Shown here piece after piece: positions 43,779-52,143 of a stretch of 64,000 nucleotides of DNA. The DNA is taken from contig CAZJJK010000004.1 of assembly GCA_964546285.1 (NCBI GenBank), forward strand, positions 1 to 64,000, written 5' to 3'. The notes under the pieces are model-generated. The model did not search any database. It saw only the letters and a program-made list of their open reading frames with translations, and was not told the DNA's origin. Numbering within the stretch: the first letter of the stretch is position 1; each line of letters starts with the position of its first letter. The position numbers and the translations under genes were made by a program. This DNA comes from CAZJJK01 sp964546285. GTDB lineage: Bacteria > Spirochaetota > Spirochaetia > Treponematales > Breznakiellaceae.

Positions 43779-44951
43779 ATGGCGAAAGCGGTAAATAGCG
43801 AAAAAACACGTCAAGCTGAGGGCGTTACCTCAGAAGAAAAAGCCAAAGCGCTAGAAATAGCCAAATTACAGATAGAGAAGCAATTTGGCGCTGGTTCATT
43901 AATGAAATTAGGTACACGTATCGATGCGCGAGGTATAGACACCATACCCTCTGGATCAATACTTTTAGATGAAGCTCTCGGTATTGGAGGCTATCCTCGT
44001 GGAAGAATTATCGAAATTTATGGACCGGAATCGTCCGGCAAAACGACACTAGCCTTACATGCTATCGCTGAGGCGCAAAAAAAAGGCGGTATAGCCGCGT
44101 TTGTTGACGCCGAACACGCGCTTGATCCCACATACGCAAAAAACCTTGGCGTAAATATAGATGAATTATGGGTTTCTCAACCAGATACAGGGGAACAAGC
44201 CCTTGAAATAGCGGAGAGTCTTGTAAGATCTGGCGCTGTCGACGTTATTGTTGTTGACTCCGTGGCCGCGTTAACGCCTCAGGCGGAAATTGAAGGCGAT
44301 ATGGGCGACGCTCACGTAGGGCTTCAAGCTCGATTAATGAGCCAAGCCCTGCGTAAATTGACCGCCACTATTGGTAAGTCAAAAACAATATTGGTTTTTA
44401 TTAATCAGATACGTATGAAAATTGGCATAATGTTTGGCAACCCGGAAACGACAACTGGCGGAAACGCTTTAAAATTCTATTCCTCTGTTCGTCTTGAGGT
44501 TAGGAGAATAGAAACTATAGAGAAAGGAGATTCTGACGCTATCGGTAATCGTGTAAGAGTAAAGGTAGTGAAAAACAAAGTCGCTCCACCTTTCCGAAAA
44601 GTTGAATTGGAAATAATGTTTGGGAAAGGTATATCGGCTTCCGGAAGTCTGGTAGACGCCGCGGTTAAATACAATATAATCGATAAAAAAGGAGCCTGGT
44701 ATGCCTATGGCGATGAAAAAATAGGGCAGGGGAGGGATAACGCTAAAACCTTCTTGGAGTCAAACCCTCAATTGGCTATAGATATTGATAAGCGTTTACG
44801 TGATATGATGTTTCCGCCTCGTGATTCAAATACTGAAAAGAATGCTGATTCTATACCAGAGGCGAACTCGCCCTCTGACCTGCCCGCTATAAGTCCACTG
44901 ACAAATCATCCTAAAGGAGTTAAGACAGAAATTGATGACGAGCTGTTTTAG
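43779..44951 (+). CDS. recA: Recombinase RecA
   Basis: Strand exchange and SOS coprotease. At 390 residues it has the Walker A GPESSGKTTLALHAIAEAQ, AAFVDAEHALDPTYAKNLGV, the L1 region VDVIVVDSVAALTPQAEIEG, and the L2 loop IMFGNPETTTGGNALKFYSS. The C-terminus is extended and acidic (IDDELF). The first 20 residues are a longer N-terminal extension than in E. coli. No lexA is in the window, and the leader shows no SOS box. Confidence 0.97.
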   Translation: MAKAVNSEKTRQAEGVTSEEKAKALEIAKLQIEKQFGAGSLMKLGTRIDARGIDTIPSGSILLDEALGIGGYPRGRIIEIYGPESSGKTTLALHAIAEAQKKGGIAAFVDAEHALDPTYAKNLGVNIDELWVSQPDTGEQALEIAESLVRSGAVDVIVVDSVAALTPQAEIEGDMGDAHVGLQARLMSQALRKLTATIGKSKTILVFINQIRMKIGIMFGNPETTTGGNALKFYSSVRLEVRRIETIEKGDSDAIGNRVRVKVVKNKVAPPFRKVELEIMFGKGISASGSLVDAAVKYNIIDKKGAWYAYGDEKIGQGRDNAKTFLESNPQLAIDIDKRLRDMMFPPRDSNTEKNADSIPEANSPSDLPAISPLTNHPKGVKTEIDDELF

Positions 44952-44959
44952 CTGGTACC

Positions 44960-45499
44960 ATGATTAGGAAAGGGCCTGAAAACATTGTATATCTCGGTCT
45001 TGGCTCAAACCTCGGAGATAGTCTTGATACTATTAAGAAAGCGATCAAAGTATTAAATGGCTATTTAAAATCGCTTCGGACCTCTTCTCTATATCTTAGT
45101 GAGCCCCTTTATATTACTGATCAACCACGTTTTGTTAATACCGTTGTTGAGGCTGTATTTGATGACGAACCAATAGCCCTTTTAGATTGTACGCTCTGCG
45201 TGGAAAAGCAATTTGGAAGAAACAGAACGAGACCTAAAGGAGAACGAACACTGGATATAGATATTTTATTATTTGGCAATCGTGTTGTGGATATGTCACC
45301 GAGATTGAATATTCCACATCCTTTAATGAGGGAAAGGCGCTTTGTATTAGAGCCGCTAATTGAATTAGCTCCCGCGCTTATTGATCCCGTGACTGGATTG
45401 CCTTTTTCAGAATTTTTAAGCACTCTAGGCAACCAGGGTCTTTACTACCTGGAACCGCCAACGTATAATCAGGCTTTACATTTAAACGGGGTGTCATGA
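44960..45499 (+). CDS. folK: 2-amino-4-hydroxy-6-hydroxymethyldihydropteridine pyrophosphokinase
   Basis: Transfers pyrophosphate to the pterin in folate synthesis. At 179 residues it has YLGLGSNLGDSLDTIKKAI and the catalytic stretch NRTRPKGERTLDIDILLFG, with the two magnesium aspartates (DID) present, followed by IPHPLMRERRFVLEPLIEL. No folP or folB is adjacent. It follows recA by eight bases and overlaps scpA (ATGA). Confidence 0.94.
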   Translation: MIRKGPENIVYLGLGSNLGDSLDTIKKAIKVLNGYLKSLRTSSLYLSEPLYITDQPRFVNTVVEAVFDDEPIALLDCTLCVEKQFGRNRTRPKGERTLDIDILLFGNRVVDMSPRLNIPHPLMRERRFVLEPLIELAPALIDPVTGLPFSEFLSTLGNQGLYYLEPPTYNQALHLNGVS

Positions 45500-46254
45500 C
45501 GGGATCAGTTTGTAGCGACTCTCGAAATTTCAGATTAAACGAGTTCGAGGGACCGCTTGATTTGTTATTGTTTTTGATTAAGAAAAACGAGCTAAATATA
45601 TATGACATTCCTATAGCTCAAATCACCGAACAATATTTAACATATTTAAGTTATGTAGAAAATTTTGATCTTGATAATCTGAGCGAATTTCACGCGTTGG
45701 CCGCCACACTCCTATATATCAAATCTCGAATGTTATTACCACTGGAGTTAATAGACAGTGAGGATGAAGAGGATCCAAGACAGGAATTAGTTGACCGGCT
45801 TATTGAGTATCAAAAATTTAAGATTTTATCCGACCAACTTGAAAACAAAGAACTGGAGTCAGAATGGGCTTTTGAGCGTAAACGAATTCAACATTCTCTT
45901 CCTTTCTCTGATGAACAGCTCTGGGAAAAAGTGGATATATGGGATTTATTACAGAGCTTTTCAGGCTTAATGTCGTCATTCAGTAATGAACGAATAATCG
46001 ATTTATATGAAGAAGTATCAATTAATGAAAAAATAACTTTACTTAATGAATTACTGGAGAAACATGGGCAGTGCGCTTTTACTGATCTAATAATCAGAAG
46101 CGGACAGATTCTTGATATTGTATGCGCCTTTTTGGCTATATTAGAGGCTGTTAAATTGAGGTCTATTTCTATATATCAGAATAGAATGTTTGGTGATATC
46201 CTAATTCGGCCCTACAAAAAGGCCGAGCTTGACGGAGTCTCTCTTGGAACGTGA
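45496..46254 (+). CDS. scpA: Segregation and condensation protein A
   Basis: Kleisin subunit of the SMC-ScpAB condensin. At 252 residues it has the N-terminal FEGPLDLLLFLIKKNELNIY and IPIAQITEQYLTYL, a variable acidic middle, and a winged-helix C-terminus with IVCAFLAILEAVKLRSISIYQ. Start ATG overlaps the folK stop, and its 3' end overlaps scpB by 11 bases. smc itself is not in the window. Confidence 0.93.
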   Translation: MTGSVCSDSRNFRLNEFEGPLDLLLFLIKKNELNIYDIPIAQITEQYLTYLSYVENFDLDNLSEFHALAATLLYIKSRMLLPLELIDSEDEEDPRQELVDRLIEYQKFKILSDQLENKELESEWAFERKRIQHSLPFSDEQLWEKVDIWDLLQSFSGLMSSFSNERIIDLYEEVSINEKITLLNELLEKHGQCAFTDLIIRSGQILDIVCAFLAILEAVKLRSISIYQNRMFGDILIRPYKKAELDGVSLGT

Positions 46255-46777
46255 GACGGCGCTAATAGAAGCAATTTTGTTCCTAGAAACCGATGCTTTA
46301 GACGAGACCGCTTTATCGCGCATAGCCTCATTATCCAAAGATGTTGTTATTGAAGCTCTAAAACATCTTGCAGAACGTTACGATGGAGCGGATTCAGGTC
46401 TTATGCTTTCAAAAATTGGTGGGGGCTGGGTTCTAGGTCCAAAACGTGATTATTGGGATTTCCTAAAAGATAGATACGGAAAAAAAAACGAAAATCGCTT
46501 ATCTAAAGCCGCTCTTGAAACATTGGCTATAGTGGCATATTCCCAACCTATTACTAGAGCTGAAGTTGAGGCTATAAGAGGTGTCTCGGCGGATACAATG
46601 ATTCGGCTTTTATTAGATAAGGGTTTGATTAAGGAAGTTGGTAAAAAGGATGTTCCTGGAAAACCAATTCAATATGGCACAACCAAGGAATTCCTGAAAT
46701 TCTTTCGCTTGGAGAGTATCGCTGATTTGCCAAAGCTAGACGACAATGACAGCGATCGTTTCGAATTAAATGGATGA
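46244..46777 (+). CDS. scpB: Segregation and condensation protein B
   Basis: Winged-helix dimer that binds ScpA; about 177 residues. It opens TALIEAILFLETDALDETAL. A central recognition block reads RLSKAALETLAIVAYSQPIT, followed by RAEVEAIRGVSADTMIRLLL and GKPIQYGTTKEFLKFF. I chose TTG 46244, which has GGAG six bases upstream; TTG 46229 would add five residues without a ribosome site. Overlaps rluB by eight bases. Confidence 0.92.
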   Translation: MERETALIEAILFLETDALDETALSRIASLSKDVVIEALKHLAERYDGADSGLMLSKIGGGWVLGPKRDYWDFLKDRYGKKNENRLSKAALETLAIVAYSQPITRAEVEAIRGVSADTMIRLLLDKGLIKEVGKKDVPGKPIQYGTTKEFLKFFRLESIADLPKLDDNDSDRFELNG

Positions 46778-47498
46778 ACGACCTATAAGGCTTCACTTAT
46801 ATATAGCTCGATGTGGGGTCGCCTCAAGACGAGCGAGTGAAACTATTATCTTGGCTGGCAGGGTACGAGTTAATGGTGAAACTGTACGCTCTCTGGGAGT
46901 TAAAGTATCAGAAGCTGACAAAGTTGAACTGGATGGTCGTGTTCTTACCCCGGAAAGCCGTTATGTGTATCTAGCTGTAAATAAGCCACCTGGGTTTCTC
47001 TGTAGCGCTGTCGATCAGCGTGGTAGACCGCTTGTAAAGGAATTATTGCCTGAATCTATTACTGAGCGTGTTTTTACGATAGGTCGTTTAGATTTTCGGT
47101 CCTCAGGTTTATTGTTGCTTACAAATGACGGTTCTTTTGCCGCTAGAATATCACATCCTTCGGCGGGTATAGAAAAAGAATACCTTGTTGATTCGTCTGT
47201 TCCTATTCCTGACCTAATGATCGAAAACTTCCAAACTGGTCTGAACATTGAGGGGGAATTCTATCGTTGTCATGAGGTTGAGCGTTTAGGCAAACGCTCA
47301 GTACGAATAGTCCTTGTTGAAGGTAAAAATAAAGAAATCCGTAGGGTATTCTCGGCTTTTCATCTTCATCCGGAGAGATTAATCAGATTACGTATAGGCC
47401 CTATACTTTTAGGTTCGCTAGCTGAAGGGCGAACACGGTTTTTAAGCGCGGCTGAGGTAGAGTCCTTAGATACCGCGAGAAGGGGAGTTCATCAATGA
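46770..47498 (+). CDS. rluB: rRNA pseudouridine synthase (RluB/RsuA family)
   Basis: Modifies a uridine in rRNA. At 242 residues it has an N-terminal S4 RNA-binding domain (IRLHLYIARCGVASRRASE), then VNKPPGFLCSA and the catalytic GRLDFRSSGLLLLTNDG with the aspartate, and KNKEIRRVFSAFHLHPERLI. Which rRNA site it modifies cannot be told. The scpA-scpB-rluB-cmk order is a common bacterial grouping. Overlaps scpB at the start and the cmk fusion at the end (ATGA). Confidence 0.92.
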   Translation: MDERPIRLHLYIARCGVASRRASETIILAGRVRVNGETVRSLGVKVSEADKVELDGRVLTPESRYVYLAVNKPPGFLCSAVDQRGRPLVKELLPESITERVFTIGRLDFRSSGLLLLTNDGSFAARISHPSAGIEKEYLVDSSVPIPDLMIENFQTGLNIEGEFYRCHEVERLGKRSVRIVLVEGKNKEIRRVFSAFHLHPERLIRLRIGPILLGSLAEGRTRFLSAAEVESLDTARRGVHQ

Positions 47499-49864
47499 TT
47501 ATCGCAATAGACGGGCCAGCTGGTTCTGGGAAAAGTACGATAGCCCGTTTAGTATCTGAAAGGCTTGGGTTTCTATACCTCAATTCAGGAAAACTCTATC
47601 GTGTTATCACTCTTCATTGTCTGCGTAATGATATAGACCCTACGGATGGTCCTAAAGCACTTGAAGCGGCTTTATCCGCTTCAATAGAATACTCTGATAA
47701 TCGGGTTCTTTTACAAGGAGAACAGGTAGACAATGAACTTCATAGTGAAGCGGTTGATCGTTATGTAGCACAACTTTCAGCCTATGTTCCTATTAGACAT
47801 TTTGTTAACGACCTGATCAAGCGTCTTTCAAATGGCAGGGATATCGTTGCAGAAGGAAGAGATATGACGACTGTCGTGTTTCCGGATACTCCCTATAAAT
47901 TTTTCCTTGATGCTTCTGTCGCGGCAAGAGCGAATAGACGTTTTATGCAAGGTTTATCAGGACTTTCTCTTGAAGAAATAAAAGAAGGTATTGAAAAACG
48001 TGATCAAATTGACGAGAACAAAGAGGAAGGAAGTCTAAAAGTCGCTCCTGACGCATTTTATTTGGATAGCTCGGACTTGACCATCGAACAAGTTTATGAC
48101 AAAGTGATTGAGAAAATTCAGACACAAGGATCAATCATGGGTCAGATGGAAGTGGAAATGGATATATCCAAAACGCAGGGGGATAATATCCAAACACAAT
48201 TACAGGAAGAATATCTAAAATCTCTAGAGCAGTTGGAAGAAGGACAGCTTGTTGAAGGCGTTGTCATTCAAGTGACCGCTGATCAAGTTTTCGTTGATGT
48301 AGGGTATAAGTCCGAAGGAAAAATCCCGATTACTGAGTTCGCGGAGACGCCGAAAATTAATGATGTCGTTTCTGTTGTACTTATAGCCAAAGAAAACCGT
48401 CATGGTGAGGTAATCGTTTCAAAGCAAAAAGCTGATGTTAAGGTTTTTTGGAAAAACTTACGTCAAGCCTTTCAAGATCATACAATAATTGAAGGGACAA
48501 TTGATAAAATAGTTAAAGGTGGATATGAGGTAAATTTAGGGGCGGGAGTGCGGGCTTTTCTTCCGATAAGTCAATCCGATGCCCAAAAAGTTGATAAGCC
48601 AGAAAAACTTTTAAATCTAAAAACAAATTTTTATATTGAGCGCCTCTATTCAGATGGTAAAGTAAATATTGTCGTTAATCGCAGAAAATGGCTTGAAGAA
48701 GATATCGAAAAAAGGCGTGAAGCGTTTTACGCTAATACACAGATTGGTGACGACGTTATGGGGGCTGTAAAAAGCTTTACGTCTTTTGGTGCATTTATAG
48801 ATCTTGGCGGTTTTGATGGGCTTCTTCATATTAATGATATGAGTTGGGGACATGTAACAAGACCGAAAGACTTTGTGAAAAAAGGTCAGGAGATACATCT
48901 TAAAGTTATCAGAATAGATCCAGTTGAAAAACGAATAAATTTGTCATTAAAACACTTTACCGATGATCCTTGGATACATTTTGAGGATAAGTATCATGTT
49001 AATGACGTTGTTAGAGGTCATGTCACTAAACTTACTGATTTTGGCGCTTTTATTGAGCTTGAGGAAGGAATTGAGGGCTTAGCTCATATTTCGGAATTTT
49101 CATGGGTTAAGAAAATTCACAAACCTGATGAGATTTTGAAAATAGGCGATGAAGTTGAATGCATGATTCTTGGTTATGATCTTCAGGCGGGAAGGGTTTC
49201 TTTAGGACTTAAACAAGTTACGGCAAATCCTTGGACTAATATCGATGAAAAATATCCTGTTGGGACAAGATTGACCCGTAAAGTTGTAAAATTAACCAAC
49301 GCTGGCGCTTTTATTGAACTAGAAGACGGTATAGATGGTTTCCTTCATGTCGATGATCTTTCTTGGACAAAGAAAATTAAACATCCTGGCAGTGAATTGC
49401 AGGCTGATCAAGAAGTAGATGTTATGGTAATCGCGTGCGAACCTGAGAGCCGCTCAATTCGTCTTGGTGTAAAACAGCTTTCTGATGATCCTTGGAATGC
49501 TTTCGCGGAAACCTATAAAGTAGGTAGCGCTGTAGAAGGGGAAATTTCCTCTATAACTGATTTTGGTCTTTTTATTCGGGTTCCTGGTGGTATTGAGGGA
49601 TTAATCCATAAGAGTAATCTAGTTGAGAATCGTGATGATTCATACGATGAGGCGATGAAGAAATATCAGGTTGGCGATAAAATAAAGGCCGTGGTTATTG
49701 ATATTCAGCCAGATAAGCAAAAGATCGCTTTTTCTATCCGTGATTACCATAAAAAGGTACAGAGGGAGGAGTTGTCGCGATACATGGCTGCCGAAGAAAC
49801 AGATGAGTCTACCTTTACACTTGGTGACTTCATAAAATCAAAGGGCGGCTCTTTCGGCTCGTGA
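47495..49864 (+). CDS. cmk-rpsA: Cytidylate kinase fused to ribosomal protein S1
   Basis: A bifunctional protein of 789 residues. The first 215 are CMP kinase: P-loop AIDGPAGSGKSTIARLV, NSGKLYRVITLH, and IVAEGRDMTTVVFPD. From about residue 250 follow six S1 motifs: QVFVDVGYKSEGKIPI, YEVNLGAGVRAFLPI, FTSFGAFIDLGGFDGLLHI, LTDFGAFIELEEGIEGLAHI, LTNAGAFIELEDGIDGFLHV and ITDFGLFIRVPGGIEGLIHK. S1 binds mRNA on the 30S subunit, and Cmk supplies CDP/dCDP. The two are often adjacent in bacteria; here they are one polypeptide, as in treponemes. No in-frame stop or frameshift separates them. Confidence 0.95.
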   Translation: MIIAIDGPAGSGKSTIARLVSERLGFLYLNSGKLYRVITLHCLRNDIDPTDGPKALEAALSASIEYSDNRVLLQGEQVDNELHSEAVDRYVAQLSAYVPIRHFVNDLIKRLSNGRDIVAEGRDMTTVVFPDTPYKFFLDASVAARANRRFMQGLSGLSLEEIKEGIEKRDQIDENKEEGSLKVAPDAFYLDSSDLTIEQVYDKVIEKIQTQGSIMGQMEVEMDISKTQGDNIQTQLQEEYLKSLEQLEEGQLVEGVVIQVTADQVFVDVGYKSEGKIPITEFAETPKINDVVSVVLIAKENRHGEVIVSKQKADVKVFWKNLRQAFQDHTIIEGTIDKIVKGGYEVNLGAGVRAFLPISQSDAQKVDKPEKLLNLKTNFYIERLYSDGKVNIVVNRRKWLEEDIEKRREAFYANTQIGDDVMGAVKSFTSFGAFIDLGGFDGLLHINDMSWGHVTRPKDFVKKGQEIHLKVIRIDPVEKRINLSLKHFTDDPWIHFEDKYHVNDVVRGHVTKLTDFGAFIELEEGIEGLAHISEFSWVKKIHKPDEILKIGDEVECMILGYDLQAGRVSLGLKQVTANPWTNIDEKYPVGTRLTRKVVKLTNAGAFIELEDGIDGFLHVDDLSWTKKIKHPGSELQADQEVDVMVIACEPESRSIRLGVKQLSDDPWNAFAETYKVGSAVEGEISSITDFGLFIRVPGGIEGLIHKSNLVENRDDSYDEAMKKYQVGDKIKAVVIDIQPDKQKIAFSIRDYHKKVQREELSRYMAAEETDESTFTLGDFIKSKGGSFGS

Positions 49865-51390
49865 CAAAACCAGTGATGCTTTCCACGATCGACGTTCAGA
49901 AGTTTAATACACTGATCGAGATCAATACTTTGATAAACTCGAACTATACGGATTTACGTTCTTTATTGACGCAAATTCTTGAATCAGCTACGCGTTTATC
50001 AGAAGGAGACGCCTCCAGTCTACTCTTAGTCGATTCTGTGGCTAATAAACTTTACTTTGAGATTGCTTTAGGCTCTAAGGGGTCTGATGTTAAGAAATTT
50101 TCTTTAAATATTGGAGAGGGTATTGCTGGCTGGGTCGCTCAACACAATACGTCATTAATTGTAAATGACGCTGAAAGCGATAAACGTTGGTTCGCCGATA
50201 TTTCTAAACAAGTTGATTTTCCGACACGCACAATGTTGGCTGTCCCGATGAGAATCAAAGATAAATGCGTTGGCGTTATTGAGTTACTTAATAAAAAGGA
50301 TGGGAAATATTTTTCCCAGGATGATTTACAGTGGCTTGAGATATTCGCCAATCAAGCGGCTTTGGCCATTCAAAACGCGCGAAATTATGAAAAAGCAAGA
50401 GAGGAAATTCACTTTTTACAGGATCAGATTCAGGTCGATAAGGGATATCATACCTTAATAGCCAAAAGCCCTATAATTCTTGAGAAGCTGGAAATTATCG
50501 ATCGCGTGGCTAAAACCGATTCTTCTGTTCTTATATTGGGCGAAAGTGGTGTAGGTAAAGAATTATTCGCAGAACAAATTCATTTGCGTAGCGCAAGACG
50601 ATCAGCTCCTTTTGTGAGAGTGAATTGTGCCGCTTTACCAGAAGGTTTGTTAGAAAGTGAATTGTTTGGTCATGTTAAAGGCGCATTTACCGATGCGGTT
50701 CAAAATAGACGTGGGCGTTTTGAAATAGCAGATGGCGGTACAATTTTTCTTGATGAAATTGGTGATTTACCATTAAAACTTCAAGCAAAGCTGTTACGGG
50801 TTATTCAACAAAAAACTTTTGAAAAAGTTGGATCAAGTGAATCCGTTTCTGTTAATGTACGAATTCTTGCGGCCACGAATAGAGATATTGAAAAACTTGT
50901 TGAGTATGGGGAATTCCGTAGCGATCTTTACTATCGTTTAAATGTATTACCCATATATATTCCTCCTTTAAGACAAAGGCCAGAAGATATTCCGGAACTC
51001 GCAAATTTCTTTCTAAAGAAATTTAGCAGAGAAACAAAGAAATCGTTTGATGGTTTTTCTGATGAAGCTTTGGAAGCTATCCTTTCTTATTCTTGGCCAG
51101 GAAATATACGTGAGCTTGAGAATTCTATAGAAAGAGCTTGTGTTATCTCAAAGGATAAATGGATACGTGGATCTGATTTATTAATTGAATCATCGGCCGT
51201 ATCTGGACAGCGTGATAGCGAGAATAGAAACTTAAAAACCGCAATTAATGTATTCAAAAAACATTATATTCAAAAAGCCCTAGAGGATAATAATTGGAAT
51301 CAGACTGAGACCGCAAAGACATTAGATATTCAAAGAACATATCTTTCTCGGCTAATTAAGGAATTGGAGATTGTAATTACTAAGGAGTAA
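49861..51390 (+). CDS. Sigma-54 dependent transcriptional activator with GAF sensor (NifA/NtrC-like)
   Basis: At 509 residues: an N-terminal GAF domain (about 20-175, LSEGDASSLLLVDSVANKLY), a coiled linker, the AAA+ domain (about 200-435) with Walker A GESGVGKELFAEQI, the sigma-54 contact loop GAFTDA (the usual form is GAFTGA), Walker B GGTIFLDEIGDLPLKLQ and RLNVLPIYIPPLRQRPEDIP, and a Fis-type HTH (EDNNWNQTETAKTLDIQRTY). It activates RpoN promoters in response to a small-molecule signal. The start GTG overlaps the cmk-rpsA stop, so it is probably made with the housekeeping operon. Target genes cannot be read here. Confidence 0.92.
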   Translation: MTKPVMLSTIDVQKFNTLIEINTLINSNYTDLRSLLTQILESATRLSEGDASSLLLVDSVANKLYFEIALGSKGSDVKKFSLNIGEGIAGWVAQHNTSLIVNDAESDKRWFADISKQVDFPTRTMLAVPMRIKDKCVGVIELLNKKDGKYFSQDDLQWLEIFANQAALAIQNARNYEKAREEIHFLQDQIQVDKGYHTLIAKSPIILEKLEIIDRVAKTDSSVLILGESGVGKELFAEQIHLRSARRSAPFVRVNCAALPEGLLESELFGHVKGAFTDAVQNRRGRFEIADGGTIFLDEIGDLPLKLQAKLLRVIQQKTFEKVGSSESVSVNVRILAATNRDIEKLVEYGEFRSDLYYRLNVLPIYIPPLRQRPEDIPELANFFLKKFSRETKKSFDGFSDEALEAILSYSWPGNIRELENSIERACVISKDKWIRGSDLLIESSAVSGQRDSENRNLKTAINVFKKHYIQKALEDNNWNQTETAKTLDIQRTYLSRLIKELEIVITKE

Positions 51391-51396
51391 AGCATC

Positions 51397-52083
51397 ATGC
51401 CGTCCGCCACTGAAAACACAGATAAACTCTCCATCGCAGACGTAATTATTCAGTTTATTCAGTCTCATAGGCGTTTATTGACAATATTTGGGATATCTAT
51501 TGTTGCCATAATAGTAGTTATTTCAGTGTTATCTATTAGCACTGAGTACCTTAGGAATAAAGCTATAAGCATAGTTGAGGATTTTGCTTTACGAATTGAA
51601 AAAGTAAATGAATATGATGATGAGGAAAGCAAACTAGAAGCTTTAGTTACGATAACAGAAGAATTAAAAGCTTTTTCTATAAATTCTTCCGGCTTTCCAG
51701 CGGCTCGTTCCTGGTCGCTACTAGGTAATCTCTACGCTGAGCAAAAATTATGGGTAGAGGCACAAGATGCTTGGCTGAATTCCGCAAATGCCTTGCCAAA
51801 AAGTTTGATCGCGCCTTCCGTTTTGTATGATGCTGCTGTAGCAGCTGAAGAAAGCGGCGATAATGCTAAAGCGATTGAGCTATATCAACGTATAGCTAAT
51901 GAATACAATGAATCATTCGTGTTATTACCCCGTGTCTATTTCGCGATTGGTCGGCTTAGTGAGAATCAAGGAGATAGCAAAGCTGCCTTAGAAGCGTATA
52001 AAAAAATGGTTGAGGAATGGCCAAGTAGCGGTTGGACAAAAATCGCTAATGGGCGTATAATTATGCTTGCGGAAACAAATTAA
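51397..52083 (+). CDS. Membrane-anchored TPR protein (YfgM-like)
   Basis: At 228 residues: one transmembrane helix (LTIFGISIVAIIVVISVLSI) then TPRs facing the periplasm (ARSWSLLGNLYAEQKLWVEA, YDAAVAAEESGDNAKAIELY, YFAIGRLSENQGDSKAALEA). The layout matches YfgM/TPR_21 proteins that accompany the SecYEG or BAM machines; that role is inference. Ribosome site AAGGAG is good, and it follows the sigma-54 activator by six bases. Confidence 0.78.
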   Translation: MPSATENTDKLSIADVIIQFIQSHRRLLTIFGISIVAIIVVISVLSISTEYLRNKAISIVEDFALRIEKVNEYDDEESKLEALVTITEELKAFSINSSGFPAARSWSLLGNLYAEQKLWVEAQDAWLNSANALPKSLIAPSVLYDAAVAAEESGDNAKAIELYQRIANEYNESFVLLPRVYFAIGRLSENQGDSKAALEAYKKMVEEWPSSGWTKIANGRIIMLAETN

Positions 52084-52143
52084 ATTTCTTCTAGCTTGCA
52101 AAACCTGGGGGATGCCGCGAAATAATATTAGGTGAGGGGCGGT

